The notes: generated by a model not told the origin, from the letters alone. A DNA stretch of 64,000 bases from Arctic95D-9 sp041742015 (GCA_041742015.1 JBGSJM010000216.1:1-64000); one strand, 5' to 3'; shown: positions 34,933 through 45,003, counted from the first letter of the stretch. A program made the numbers and translations.

Positions 34933-35199
34933 TTACTCCGGGATCACAAAATCAGAGTGGCCAAATTCTCTACTCACCGGCGGCACCAACTCTGATCGAC
35001 CCGAAAAGGATAACCCGATCACCAGCGCCACGGTGATGGCAACCGCCGAAGCACCAATTAAAAAGCGACGATGCACGATGGCTGCCTGCCGCATCCGCCG
35101 CGCCGTCTCCATAACCGCTCCCGCAAATCCCTCGCTGAGACGGGGAGTTGCCTCATTGGCATAGTCCGAAAGCATCTTCTTGATCTGGGAATCTCTCAC
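34933..35199 (-). CDS. Small single-TM protein, probable anti-sigma factor (CnrY-like)
   Basis: About 88 residues from GTG 35199 (alternatives: TTG 35223, ATG 35175). It has a cytosolic N-terminal half (SDYANEATPRLSEGFAGAVM), one membrane helix (FLIGASAVAITVALVIGLSF) and a short periplasmic tail. This is the topology of CnrY, which sequesters its ECF sigma factor. It is the first gene of the three-gene unit. A three-unit GGGTAC repeat lies in its upstream region at 35239-35301. Confidence 0.65.
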   Translation of the reverse strand: MRDSQIKKMLSDYANEATPRLSEGFAGAVMETARRMRQAAIVHRRFLIGASAVAITVALVIGLSFSGRSELVPPVSREFGHSDFVIPE

Positions 35200-35238
35200 C
35201 GGAATAACCAAGACCAGTCCCAAAGGTTGTCAACGCTG

Positions 35239-35301
35239 GATTGTACCCTGTTTGATCGGCCATTGTACTCTGTTAAATAGCCCATGGTACCCTGTCCAAT
35301 A
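35239..35301 (-). repeat. 22-bp-spaced GGGTAC repeat triplet, copy 4 (intergenic)
   Basis: Three units at 22-bp steps on the minus strand: GATCAAACAGGGTACAATC, ATTTAACAGAGTACAATGG and ATTGGACAGGGTACCATG. This is the only intergenic copy. It is oriented towards the cnrYXH-like operon and lies within its leader or promoter region, and also upstream of the divergent CYTH gene. Confidence 0.85.
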
Positions 35302-35356
35302 AAAGCACATTCCAGACCTTGACGGAAGTCGCGTCGGACCTTAATCATCCCACACC

Positions 35357-35821
35357 ATGCCTGTTGAAATTGAGCGGAAATTCCTGGTGACCAGCGATGA
35401 GTGGAGGACGGACTCGGTCGCTACGCCGATTGTTCAGGGTTTCTTGTCCCGCGATCCGGACCGGATTGTTCGTGTCCGGGTGCAGGGAGATCAGGCTTTT
35501 CTGACCGTAAAGGGCCGAGCAGCGGGTATCACTCGGACAGAGGTTGAGTTTGCCATCCCCATTGAAACCGGACGCGAACTTTTGCTACTTTGTCTGGCTC
35601 CATTGATCCAGAAGACTCGACACGAAGTGATCGTCGGCTCGCACAAATGGGAGGTGGATGAGTTCCACAGCGAAAATGCCGGGCTTGTCGTTGCTGAGAT
35701 CGAGTTGGGGTCTGAGGACGAGGTATTTGAGAAGCCGGATTGGATCGGACTTGAGGTCTCCCACGATTACCGCTACACAAATTCCCATTTGTCGGAGCAT
35801 CCCTTTTCTACCTGGAGCTAG
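35357..35821 (+). CDS. CYTH domain protein
   Basis: A 154-residue CYTH domain protein (triphosphate tunnel metalloenzyme) with the diagnostic EIERKF motif at residues 4-9. Basic and acidic tunnel residues alternate through RIVRVRVQGDQAFLTVKG, RTEVEFAIP, TRHEVIVG, WEVDEFHSENAGLVVAEIEL. Small stand-alone CYTH proteins hydrolyse inorganic triphosphate or related compounds; the exact substrate here is unknown. Its 3' end overlaps the convergent amine-oxidase-like gene by 14 bp. Confidence 0.88.
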   Translation: MPVEIERKFLVTSDEWRTDSVATPIVQGFLSRDPDRIVRVRVQGDQAFLTVKGRAAGITRTEVEFAIPIETGRELLLLCLAPLIQKTRHEVIVGSHKWEVDEFHSENAGLVVAEIELGSEDEVFEKPDWIGLEVSHDYRYTNSHLSEHPFSTWS

Positions 35822-37358
35822 ACAGAATCTCCCTGGCCGCCCGGTTCCCGGAATCAACCGCGCCATTCATAAAACCACTCGAAACGACGCTGGTGTGTTC
35901 ACCCGCGAAGAGAAGCGAGCCATCACATTCCGTAGCGGCGGCGGCTTTTGCGATCCAGAGGTACTGCCCCACGAGAGGACAACTGTAGCTACCTTCATTA
36001 AAGGGCATATTCGGCCAGTTCATAACCGCCTTGTTGTTGTCATGACTCGCTTTTATGCCGGGGAAAACCTGGTCTAGTTCATCCAGATAGGTCTTCATGG
36101 CATCTGCTGAGTATTTCACCCTGCGGGTAGCGCCCAACAAATTGGTGATGATCCCGCTTTTCCCTTCCTGGCCTCGGCTTGTTTCCCAAACATTCTGAAA
36201 GGTCGGTGCATCGCCAAACACGCTGCCGTTGAAAATTTCTGCTCCCTCCCTGGCGGGGGTGCGCCACACCTTTTCCGTGAAACCATACATGACTTTCACA
36301 TTCATCCCGTAGGCCATTTCCTTGATGGCTTTCTTTTTGCCATCACTCAAAGGCAGGTCATAGATCCCCGCGACTTTACGGAGCTGGGTAAAGGGAAGGG
36401 ACAGGATCACTTTGGACCAGGTGGAAGTTTTTGGTTCCTTTTTAGTTTCTGTGGTGATCGAGATCCCTTTCTCGGACTGGGTGATCGCCACGAGTCGTGC
36501 TCCCCGGTGAATGGTGATTTGGGTTTCCAGTAATTTCTCCAAAGCCTCCGGCACGCTGCCATTGCCACCTTTGATGCGAAGCGCTTCGTCGCTGTCTCCA
36601 AAAATTTTCAAACCCGCGCTGGTGTCCGGTTCGATAAAATCCACCAAATTCAAACAAGACATTTGGGCGGCCTCCAATCCGTATTCCGGTTCATAAGCAG
36701 CGATGATAAAGTCAATCACCCAGGGAGCCACCGTCTCGGAAGCCTTTTTCAGATAATCGGCCATCGAAATCTGGTCGAGTTCTGCGGCGTGGGCGGTGAA
36801 ATTATCCTCGCTATCATACATCTTTTCGACATCAGCAGCGATAATCATCCCCAAAGGTTTAAACCCTTCGATGATGTCATGGTGTGAGTAATGTTTTCCA
36901 CCGAAGAAGAACTTGTCGCCGCCTTTTTCGCCTTCCAGAAGGTTTTGGGTTTCCAAGCCGAGTTCTTTGGCCAGTGCGAGAATGGCCGCATGATTGGTGT
37001 CCACCAACTCGCCGCCCAACTCCACAAACATGCCTTCCTGGTTAAAATTACGTTTCGTAAACATCCTACCACCGACCCGGTCGGCGGCCTCAAACAAATG
37101 CACCTCGCGGCCCGCCGTCATCAATCGATAAGCAGCCGTCAGTCCAGCCGCACCACCACCCACAATCGCGATGGGTTCACCCTCGGCAGCCTGGACGCTG
37201 GATTCAGGCCATTGAAACACCGCCAGACCAGCGCTTGCGCCCGCCAACTGTAAAATCCGCCGCCGGCCAACGTGTCTTGCGGAGGAATCCTCGGGAAGCG
37301 ATTCTTGCAGGAATTTGCGAACCTGACGTAACCATGGAGTGCGTGCGGATGTCATCAT
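35808..37358 (-). CDS. Tat-exported FAD-dependent amine oxidase-like protein
   Basis: 516 residues from the ATG at 37358 (adjacent ATG at 37355). A twin-arginine signal is visible (GRRRILQLAGASAGLAVFQW). The FAD-binding GGGAAGLTAAYRLMTAG and the following RVGGRMFTKRNF are classic flavin monoamine oxidase motifs. The C-terminal SLLFAGEHTSVVSSGFMNGA is the second FAD-contacting motif. It probably oxidises an amine in the periplasm after folding in the cytoplasm with FAD; the substrate is unknown. The frame upstream to 37409 lacks family likeness. Confidence 0.87.
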   Translation of the reverse strand: MMTSARTPWLRQVRKFLQESLPEDSSARHVGRRRILQLAGASAGLAVFQWPESSVQAAEGEPIAIVGGGAAGLTAAYRLMTAGREVHLFEAADRVGGRMFTKRNFNQEGMFVELGGELVDTNHAAILALAKELGLETQNLLEGEKGGDKFFFGGKHYSHHDIIEGFKPLGMIIAADVEKMYDSEDNFTAHAAELDQISMADYLKKASETVAPWVIDFIIAAYEPEYGLEAAQMSCLNLVDFIEPDTSAGLKIFGDSDEALRIKGGNGSVPEALEKLLETQITIHRGARLVAITQSEKGISITTETKKEPKTSTWSKVILSLPFTQLRKVAGIYDLPLSDGKKKAIKEMAYGMNVKVMYGFTEKVWRTPAREGAEIFNGSVFGDAPTFQNVWETSRGQEGKSGIITNLLGATRRVKYSADAMKTYLDELDQVFPGIKASHDNNKAVMNWPNMPFNEGSYSCPLVGQYLWIAKAAAATECDGSLLFAGEHTSVVSSGFMNGAVDSGNRAAREILSSSR

Positions 37359-37514
37359 TGTGGGAATAATCGCGGTAACCGTAACCGAGCGAAAAAGGGA
37401 CACAAGCAAAGATTGGTTATTTCAAGCTCCCGCCACGCCATGTTAGCCGGTTTTATGGAGCAGCCATTTTATCCGCCTCTTGAAATTTGCGGGAACACCT
37501 CTCAAGTTGGCTTT

Positions 37515-38795
37515 ATGCTTTCGAAACTCCACTATTGTTGTGTTCTTCTATTTTGTCTGGTCTCAAGCGCCTCGGGCGAGGACTTTGTTTTGCGGAAAGC
37601 AGTTGAATGCACTCCCCGGGGCGGTTTACCGAACATTCGCAAAAAAATTGAAGCTGGCCAGACGCTCAAAGTCGCTTATTTGGGCGGCAGCATCACTGCG
37701 GCTCCGGGCTGGAGGATCAAATCCCGGGAATGGCTGGCGGCTCAATACCCGAAGGCGAAGTTCGAGGAAATCCATGCGGCGATTGGTGGAACGGGCTCCG
37801 ATCTCGGGGTGTTCCGGCTGGAAAACGATGCTCTTCGGCACTCGCCCGACCTGCTTTTTGTTGAGTTTGCGGTCAATGATGGCGGAACCAATCCCAGCCA
37901 GATTCACAAGGCGATGGAAGGTATCGTGCGGCAAACCTGGCGGTCAAATCCCGAGATCGATATCTGCTATGTTTACACATTGACTGATAAAATGTTGCCG
38001 GATCTCAAAGCCGGTAATATGCCGAAAGCCGCAAGCGCCATGGAGGTGTTGGCGGATCACTACTCGATTCCCTCGATCCACTTTGGGGTCAAGGTTGCTG
38101 CAATGGAAACCGCCGGTGAACTCATCTTCAAAGCGCCCCAGCCCAAAAAAACGGCGGAGACAAAACCGTGGGTTTTCTCCAGTGACGGAGTTCATCCTTT
38201 GGTGGAAACGGGTCACCAAATCTATACCGACACCATCGCCCGCTCCTGGCCTGCGATCTGGGAAGCCGGTACCACTCCAGGACCGCACGTGATGCCCGAT
38301 CCAGTGCGGAAAGACAACTGGGAAAAAGCCCGCCAGATCCCGATCACGGAATCGATGCTGAAAGGTTCCTGGACCAAACTGCCGGACGATGATCCGCTAC
38401 TGCAGGTCTTTGCCAAAAATATGCCCCAGCTTTTCCGGGCAGATGCCCCGGATGCGGCGCTGGTTTTTGCGTTTGACGGAACCACTGCTGCGGTGTTTGA
38501 CCTGCTCGGGCCGGATGGCGGCCAGCTCACGCTGCAGCTCGATCAGGACGCGCCAAGCACGGTCAATAAAATCGATGCCTACTGCACCTATTACCGGATG
38601 GCCAAAACGCAAATCGCCACCGACATCAATCCGGGGACTCATCAGGTCACCATCACACTGACCAACGGGAAAATCGACAAACGGAACATTTTGTTCGAGC
38701 AAAATCGAGAGTTTTTCGACAAAAACCCCGAAAAATTCGAAAAAAATCTCTGGTATGCCAGTTCCATTCTCGTGATTGGTGATGTCGTGAAGTGA
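37515..38795 (+). CDS. Secreted SGNH/GDSL hydrolase
   Basis: 426 residues with a signal peptide (MLSKLHYCCVLLFCLVSSASG). SGNH blocks: block I AYLGGSITAAPGW (nucleophile Ser), GGTGSDLG, block III FAVNDGG (Asn) and block V SSDGVHPL (Asp/His). A C-terminal beta-rich domain of about 150 residues follows (AALVFAFDGTTAAVFDL), possibly carbohydrate-binding. It probably deacetylates or de-esterifies polysaccharides, which fits Verrucomicrobial glycan use, though the substrate is not shown. ATG 37515 begins the signal peptide. Confidence 0.85.
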   Translation: MLSKLHYCCVLLFCLVSSASGEDFVLRKAVECTPRGGLPNIRKKIEAGQTLKVAYLGGSITAAPGWRIKSREWLAAQYPKAKFEEIHAAIGGTGSDLGVFRLENDALRHSPDLLFVEFAVNDGGTNPSQIHKAMEGIVRQTWRSNPEIDICYVYTLTDKMLPDLKAGNMPKAASAMEVLADHYSIPSIHFGVKVAAMETAGELIFKAPQPKKTAETKPWVFSSDGVHPLVETGHQIYTDTIARSWPAIWEAGTTPGPHVMPDPVRKDNWEKARQIPITESMLKGSWTKLPDDDPLLQVFAKNMPQLFRADAPDAALVFAFDGTTAAVFDLLGPDGGQLTLQLDQDAPSTVNKIDAYCTYYRMAKTQIATDINPGTHQVTITLTNGKIDKRNILFEQNREFFDKNPEKFEKNLWYASSILVIGDVVK

Positions 38796-38869
38796 TTCAA
38801 TTTTTTGATCGGGGCACGGGAAATGGCCTAAGGTTTTCTCCCGTTCCGGGTCATTTATGATCAGACCAT

Positions 38870-41800
38870 ATGAAAAACGTCTTTTTTTCGCGCCTGCTCC
38901 TCGTTTTACTCTTTTCAGTATCAGGTTTTGCCTTGTGCGCCGATGATCCGAAAGATAACGCTATGAAAAAGTCCCGTCAGGCTGCTTTGAAAAAGGTCGA
39001 TGAAGCTGAGGAAAAAGGCCGACCAAAAACTGCCATCGAAGCCCTTGATCCGATTCTGGCCAGTGCCAAAGCGGAGGGCTACTACGCAGAAGCCGTCAAA
39101 GCCCTGGTCCGGAAAATCACCCTGGAAGGCCAGATCGAAGGACGCAAGGCCGAGGAAAAAATCGCCCGTCTCGAAGCGGAAATCCCAGGCTGGCCAAAGG
39201 ACTCGCAGCCGATTCTGGAAACAGTTCTCGCCCACTGGTATTGGCAATTTTTCCAACAGAACCGGTGGCGGTTTCTGGAGCGCACTCAGACGGCGGAGGC
39301 TCCCGGCAAGGATATTTTGTCCTGGGATCTTTCCCGCATTCTCGCCGAAATAGACAAGCACTTTACGACCGCTCTCGCCTCGAAGGCGGTTCTCCAGACC
39401 GTCCCTATCGCTGATTACGATGATCTACTCGAAAAAGGAGCATTGCCCGACAGTTACCGCCCGACCCTGTATGACTTTATCGCTCATGAAGCGCTCAGTT
39501 TCTACTTCGCGGGCGAGCAGGCGGGCTCCAAAGCTCAGGATTCTTTTGATTTCTCCGCTGATACTCCTGCTTTTGGAACGATTGATGAGTTTCTCGCCTG
39601 GAATCCAGCAACCACGGATCTGGATTCGCCGAAATTAAAGGCCATTCGCCTCCTGCAAAGCCTCCTCGCCGCCAACAAAGGCGACAAAGATCAGGACGCC
39701 TATAGGGATGCCGACCTCGCCCGGATCAAGTTCGCCATGAACGCCGCCTACGGGCCGGACAAAGACGAGCGAGCCACTTTGGCTCTCGAAGCCTTTGCCA
39801 AAACCTGGGCTGACCATCCCATCTCCACCCGTGCCCGTGCTGACTGGGCCAATCTGGTGCGCAACGAAGGTGATCTGGTCAGGGCTCACCAGATCGCCAA
39901 ACAGGGTGCAGATGCTTTTCCCAATACACTAGAAGGCAACCAGTGCCACAACCTCATCGCCGAAATCGAAGCCAAACAATCCAGCCTCACCACAGAGCGG
40001 GTCTGGAACGCTCCCTGGCCAAAGCTGCAGCTCCGCTACAAAAACGTGAGCGAAGCTCATTTCCGGATTTACCCTTACGTTTGGGAGGATCTGCTCAACG
40101 ACAATCATTGGTCAGTCGAGCACCTTGCGGAAGAGGATGCGAAAAAGCTACTCAAAACCAAAGCCGCTGCGGAGTGGAGTGTCACTCTGCCCGTTACCGC
40201 CGATTACCAGGAACGCGAAGAGTCCATTGATGTCCCCAAAGATCTCAAGGCCGGTTTCTACTTCGTTTTCGCCTCCCACGATCAGGATTTCACCAGGGAA
40301 AAGGAGAATCGCACTTCTTCTGCGGCGGTCTGGGTCAGCGACCTGGCCCTCGTCACTCGCATCCAACTGTGGGACGGGGAGGTCGGGGGCTTTGTCTTAA
40401 ACGCCATCACTGGCGAACCGCTCGCCGGGGCAGAGGTGAAAGGCTGGAAGCAGGGTCAAAACAATCAGCGGATCGCTTTGCAACCTGTCAAAACGGATGC
40501 GAACGGCCTTTTCCGATTCCCCGGGGTTGAAGAAGGAATCATCATAAAGGCAAGCCACGGGGGCCATCACGTCACCACCCTCCACGACGTCAGCAACTTC
40601 AGCCATCAACAGGAATTTCACGACCAGCACATCACTTATTTTTTTACCGACCGCTCCCTTTACCGCCCGGGCCAGACCATCAGCTACAAAGGTCTCTCCG
40701 TAAAAGTTAATCCCGAAAAAGATAACTACCAGGTCGAGAAAAACCTGGCGGTCGAAGTCGTCTTCTCTGATGTCAACGGTCAGGAGATCTCCCGCCAGAA
40801 TCACCAGACCAATGAGTTCGGCTCGTTTCACGGCAGCTTCACCGCGCCACGGGACCGGCTGATGGGACAAATGATGATTTCCACCAATGGAAACACCCAG
40901 GGCAACACTTCCATCAATGTCGAGGAATACAAACGCCCCAAATTCAAAGTCACCCTCGACGCCCCGACCGATGCCCCCCGGGTGGAAGGTGCCGTCGAGC
41001 TGGTCGGCACCGCGACGACTTACAGCGGAGCCGCCGTGGATGGCGCAAAAGTGAAGTATCGCGTGGTCCGCGAGGTACGATATCCCAGTTGGTGGCACTG
41101 GTGTTTCTGGTGGCTCCCACCCCACCAGGGTGACAGCCAGGAAATCGAGCACGGCGAAACCAAAACCGGAGTGGATGGAAAATTCAAACTCACCTTCACC
41201 GCCCTACCGGACCGCTCCGTTCCCGCCGAAGACGAACCCTCTTTTTACTACACCATCCACGCTGACGTGACCGACCCCGCTGGTGAAACCCGCTCCAGTT
41301 CCCGAACTGTGACAGTCGGTTACACCGCCCTCCAGGCTTCACTTTCTGCAAATGACTGGCAGGTGAAGAACGAGCCGGTGAAAATAGATTTATCTACTTT
41401 GACCCTGGATGGGGAAGGCCAAGTCGCCCAGGGAACCATCAAGGTCCATCGCCTGGACGAGCCAAAAACCGTTCAACGCGGGGTCTTAACCAGCCACAGT
41501 CCCTGGTATCCCGGATGGGTTTTCGTCAACGGAAAACGCGAACGCCCCACCCCGAAACCTGATCTATCCAACCCGAATTCCTGGGCGCTCGCAGATGTCG
41601 TCGCCACTACCGAATTCACCACCAATGAAGCGGGAAAAGCAGAGCTGACATTTAACCTCGCGCCCGGCATCTACCGAGCCATGCTGGAAACCAAAGACAA
41701 ATTTGGGAAAGCCGTCACCGCACGGCTCCCACTACAGATTCTCGATCCCGCAGCAGCTACATTTCCACTCGTAATCCCAAACCTAGTCGCGGCCCCACGC

Positions 41801-44800
41801 TGGACCGTCGAGCCCGGCGAAGAGTTCAAGGCCATCTGGGGCACCGGCTACCAGGCGGGGCGTGCGTATATAGAAATCGAACATCGCGGCAAAAATCTGC
41901 AAGCCTACTGGACTGTTCCCGGCAAAACCCAGACGCTGTTCACCCTGCCAGTGGAGGACACGATGCGGGGCGGCTTCACTCTGCGCGTCACCCAGGTCCG
42001 GGAGAACCGTGCCTACATCACCCAGCGCACCGTCTCCGTGCCCTGGTCAAACAAAAAATTGGAGATCAAATGGTCCCACCACACCTCCAAGCTCGAGCCC
42101 GGTCAAAAAGAAACCTGGACCGCGACGGTGAGCGGCCCCAATGCCGAAAAAGCCGTGGCAGAAATTGCCGCCGCGCTTTACGATGAGTCACTGGATGCCT
42201 ATCTCCCCCATCGCTGGATGAGCGCCTTTGATGTATTTCGTCACGACCATTCGCGAATGAGTTCCCATTTTCAAAATCAGATCAGGGGCTTTGACGGATT
42301 ATCAGGTTTTTGGTCCAGTGATATGAAACCAGTTGATTTGCGATACCGATCATTCCCGGAATTCATTAAGGGCCAGGACATGGGTGGAATACACCCAATG
42401 ACGGGGAGATCGACGATGATGAAAAGAGGCGCACCCATGGCTGGCATGCCCGCCATGGAAATGGCGGCAGATGCGGTGGAAAGCCCTGCCCCAGTCCCGG
42501 CAGCACCCGCCGGGCTTGGAGCCGCAAAAAATGGTGGCACTCCTCCGACCCCGGCCCCGGCTCCAGCCCCTAATCTCGACAACGTCTCCGCCCGGACCAA
42601 TCTCCAGGAAACGGCCTTCTTTTTTCCGAATCTCATCTCAAAGCCGGATGGTAGTGTGGATCTGGAATTCACCATGCCCGAAGCTCTGACCACTTGGAAA
42701 TTCTTCGCCTTTGCGCATGATGCTGATTTGCGCTCCGGTTTCCTGTCCGACTCGGTCATCACCCAGAAAGACATCATGGTCCAGCCCAATCCGCCTCGTT
42801 TCCTGCGCGAGGGTGATCAACTGGAGTTCACCGTCAAAGTCATCAACCTCTCTGACATCCCCCAGAGCGGCACGGTGCGGCTGACTTTTGATGAATTAAA
42901 CAGGGTACAGTCGGCGATTGAACAGGGTACAATTGACCAGAAACTGGGGCTCACCGAAACCGACCAGGCCTTCGCGATCCCCGGTAAAGAGTCCCGCACC
43001 TTTTCCTGGAAGCTCTCGGTCCCCGATGGCCAGGGCTTCCTCAGCTACAAAGCGGTGGCATCCACCGGAAAACTCTCCGATGGCGAAACCGGTTTTCTAC
43101 CCGTCCTGCCGCGCCGGATTTTGGTGACGGAGTCGATGCCGCTGCCGATCAGAGATGCTGGTTCCCGTGAGTTTTCTTTCACCAAATTTCTGGAATCGGG
43201 CAAATCCGACTCGCTGCAAAATGAGAGCCTCACCGTGCAGATGGCTTCCAATCCCAGTTGGTATGCGGTCATGGCGCTTCCTTATCTCATGGAGTATCCC
43301 CACCAGTGTTCCGAGCAAATATTTAATCGACTCTATGCCAATTCCCTGGCCCGGCATATCGGAAATTCGAACCCAAAAATCAAGCAAGTCTTTGAGCAAT
43401 GGCGCGGTACCCCGGCGCTCGACAGCCCGCTGGAGAAAAACGAGGATTTGAAATCAATAGTCCTCGAAGAAACTCCCTGGGTTCGCCAAGCCCGGAAGGA
43501 AAATGAATCACGGCAAAATGTGGGCATCCTCTTTGATGACAATCGTATCGAAGCCGAACTCAAAAATGCCCAGAAACAACTCGCTGAGAGGCAGTCAGGA
43601 GATGGTTCATGGTCGTGGTTTCCCGGCGGTCCGGGCAATGACTATATCACTCTTTATATCACCAATGGTTTTGGGCGGCTTCGCCACCTCGGAGTTGAAG
43701 GTCTGGATATGGAACCCGCCTTCAAATCCCTGAATCGTCTCGATGCTTGGATCAAAAAACGCTACGAAGATATCGTAAAACAAAAGCTGGAGAAGAGTGA
43801 GAATCTCGATCCCACGGTGGCACTTTATCTATACTGCCGCAGTTTCTTCCTCGAAGACAAGCCAATCGCCGCTGAAAATCAGGTCGCCATCAACTACTTT
43901 CTCGAACAGGCCAGCAAACACTGGCTAAAGCTCAGTCGCCAGTCGCAGGGGCACATCGCCCTGGCCCTGCATCGGTTTGATGTACATAAACATACGCCGA
44001 GTGACATCGTGATTTCCCTTCGCGAAAATGCCAAAAACGAAGAGGAAATGGGTATGTATTGGCGTGACACGGAGTATAGCTACTGGTGGTATCGGGCTCC
44101 GGTGGAAACCCAGGCACTCATGATTGAGGTTTTCGACGAAGTGGCTGGTGATCAGCGTGCCGTGGAAGATCTAAAAGTCTGGATGCTGAAGCAAAAGCAG
44201 ACCCAGGACTGGAAAACCACCAAGGCCACGGCAGATGCAGTTTATGCCCTGCTCCTGCGTGGCTCGGACCTGCTTGCTTCACAGGAGATGGTGCGGGTTT
44301 CCCTGGGTGGCAAAGTGATAACCCCGGAAAAAGTCGAGGCGGGTACGGGCTTTTATGAGCAAAAGCTGATTCGCACTGAAATTCAGCCAGACTACGGAAA
44401 AGTAACCGTGACCAAAGCGGATCCCGGGGTGGCTTGGGGAAGTCTGCACTGGCAGTACTTCGAAAGTATGGAGAAGATCACTCCCCACGAAGGCACTCCA
44501 CTAACCCTGACCAAAAAACTCTACATCAAGGAAAATACCGCAAAAGGCCCCGTCCTGACCGAGTTAAAAACTGGAGGCACCATAAAAGTGGGGAATGAAG
44601 TAGTGGTTCGTCTGGAGCTGCGCACTGATCGCGACATGGAATACCTGCATCTCAAAGATCAACGCGGCGCTGGAACGGAACCAATCAATGTCCTTTCCAC
44701 CTACAAATATCAGGATGGTCTGGGCTACTACGAATCCACCCGCGACACTGCGAGTCATTTCTTTATCGATTACCTGCCGAAGGGTACCTACGTGTTTGAA

Positions 44801-44920
44801 TACTCCATCCGGGTCCAGCACCGTGGAAACTACCAAAGTGGCATGGCCAGCATCCAGTGCATGTACTCCCCGGAGTTCAACAGCCACTCGGGAAGTGCCG
44901 TGATGGAAGTGAAAGAGTAG
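38870..44920 (+). CDS. Alpha-2-macroglobulin family protein
   Basis: 2016 residues with a signal peptide (residues 1-24). A long helical N-terminal part (to about 370) is followed by macroglobulin domains (MG2 motif TDRSLYRPGQTISYKG near 595; ANEFGSFHGSF-type segments). A flexible Met/Pro/Ala-rich region near 1180-1240 is a candidate bait region, then comes the A2M domain (NLISKPDGSVDLEFTMPEAL). The thioester region YPHQCSEQ has C1480 and its Gln three residues on, so the thioester can form. Terpenoid-like helices and a receptor-binding-like C-terminus complete it. Bacterial homologues trap invading proteases in the periplasm. A repeat-derived NRVQSAIEQGTI lies at about 1344-1355. No pbpC neighbour is seen. 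Confidence 0.92.
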   Translation: MKNVFFSRLLLVLLFSVSGFALCADDPKDNAMKKSRQAALKKVDEAEEKGRPKTAIEALDPILASAKAEGYYAEAVKALVRKITLEGQIEGRKAEEKIARLEAEIPGWPKDSQPILETVLAHWYWQFFQQNRWRFLERTQTAEAPGKDILSWDLSRILAEIDKHFTTALASKAVLQTVPIADYDDLLEKGALPDSYRPTLYDFIAHEALSFYFAGEQAGSKAQDSFDFSADTPAFGTIDEFLAWNPATTDLDSPKLKAIRLLQSLLAANKGDKDQDAYRDADLARIKFAMNAAYGPDKDERATLALEAFAKTWADHPISTRARADWANLVRNEGDLVRAHQIAKQGADAFPNTLEGNQCHNLIAEIEAKQSSLTTERVWNAPWPKLQLRYKNVSEAHFRIYPYVWEDLLNDNHWSVEHLAEEDAKKLLKTKAAAEWSVTLPVTADYQEREESIDVPKDLKAGFYFVFASHDQDFTREKENRTSSAAVWVSDLALVTRIQLWDGEVGGFVLNAITGEPLAGAEVKGWKQGQNNQRIALQPVKTDANGLFRFPGVEEGIIIKASHGGHHVTTLHDVSNFSHQQEFHDQHITYFFTDRSLYRPGQTISYKGLSVKVNPEKDNYQVEKNLAVEVVFSDVNGQEISRQNHQTNEFGSFHGSFTAPRDRLMGQMMISTNGNTQGNTSINVEEYKRPKFKVTLDAPTDAPRVEGAVELVGTATTYSGAAVDGAKVKYRVVREVRYPSWWHWCFWWLPPHQGDSQEIEHGETKTGVDGKFKLTFTALPDRSVPAEDEPSFYYTIHADVTDPAGETRSSSRTVTVGYTALQASLSANDWQVKNEPVKIDLSTLTLDGEGQVAQGTIKVHRLDEPKTVQRGVLTSHSPWYPGWVFVNGKRERPTPKPDLSNPNSWALADVVATTEFTTNEAGKAELTFNLAPGIYRAMLETKDKFGKAVTARLPLQILDPAAATFPLVIPNLVAAPRWTVEPGEEFKAIWGTGYQAGRAYIEIEHRGKNLQAYWTVPGKTQTLFTLPVEDTMRGGFTLRVTQVRENRAYITQRTVSVPWSNKKLEIKWSHHTSKLEPGQKETWTATVSGPNAEKAVAEIAAALYDESLDAYLPHRWMSAFDVFRHDHSRMSSHFQNQIRGFDGLSGFWSSDMKPVDLRYRSFPEFIKGQDMGGIHPMTGRSTMMKRGAPMAGMPAMEMAADAVESPAPVPAAPAGLGAAKNGGTPPTPAPAPAPNLDNVSARTNLQETAFFFPNLISKPDGSVDLEFTMPEALTTWKFFAFAHDADLRSGFLSDSVITQKDIMVQPNPPRFLREGDQLEFTVKVINLSDIPQSGTVRLTFDELNRVQSAIEQGTIDQKLGLTETDQAFAIPGKESRTFSWKLSVPDGQGFLSYKAVASTGKLSDGETGFLPVLPRRILVTESMPLPIRDAGSREFSFTKFLESGKSDSLQNESLTVQMASNPSWYAVMALPYLMEYPHQCSEQIFNRLYANSLARHIGNSNPKIKQVFEQWRGTPALDSPLEKNEDLKSIVLEETPWVRQARKENESRQNVGILFDDNRIEAELKNAQKQLAERQSGDGSWSWFPGGPGNDYITLYITNGFGRLRHLGVEGLDMEPAFKSLNRLDAWIKKRYEDIVKQKLEKSENLDPTVALYLYCRSFFLEDKPIAAENQVAINYFLEQASKHWLKLSRQSQGHIALALHRFDVHKHTPSDIVISLRENAKNEEEMGMYWRDTEYSYWWYRAPVETQALMIEVFDEVAGDQRAVEDLKVWMLKQKQTQDWKTTKATADAVYALLLRGSDLLASQEMVRVSLGGKVITPEKVEAGTGFYEQKLIRTEIQPDYGKVTVTKADPGVAWGSLHWQYFESMEKITPHEGTPLTLTKKLYIKENTAKGPVLTELKTGGTIKVGNEVVVRLELRTDRDMEYLHLKDQRGAGTEPINVLSTYKYQDGLGYYESTRDTASHFFIDYLPKGTYVFEYSIRVQHRGNYQSGMASIQCMYSPEFNSHSGSAVMEVKE
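42894..42934 (+). repeat. 22-bp-spaced GGGTAC repeat pair, copy 5 (in A2M gene)
   Basis: AATTAAACAGGGTACAGTC and GATTGAACAGGGTACAATT lie 22 bp apart on the coding strand and are read in frame as LNRVQSAIEQGTID between a beta-strand region (TVRLTFDE) and LGLTETDQAFAIPG. Confidence 0.88.
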
Positions 44921-45003
44921 GGCATATTGAAAGATTTCGGCATCGCCAAACACGAGCCCATCACTCCATCACTACGATTTCCTTTTTTGGATTTTGCTGC
45001 TAT

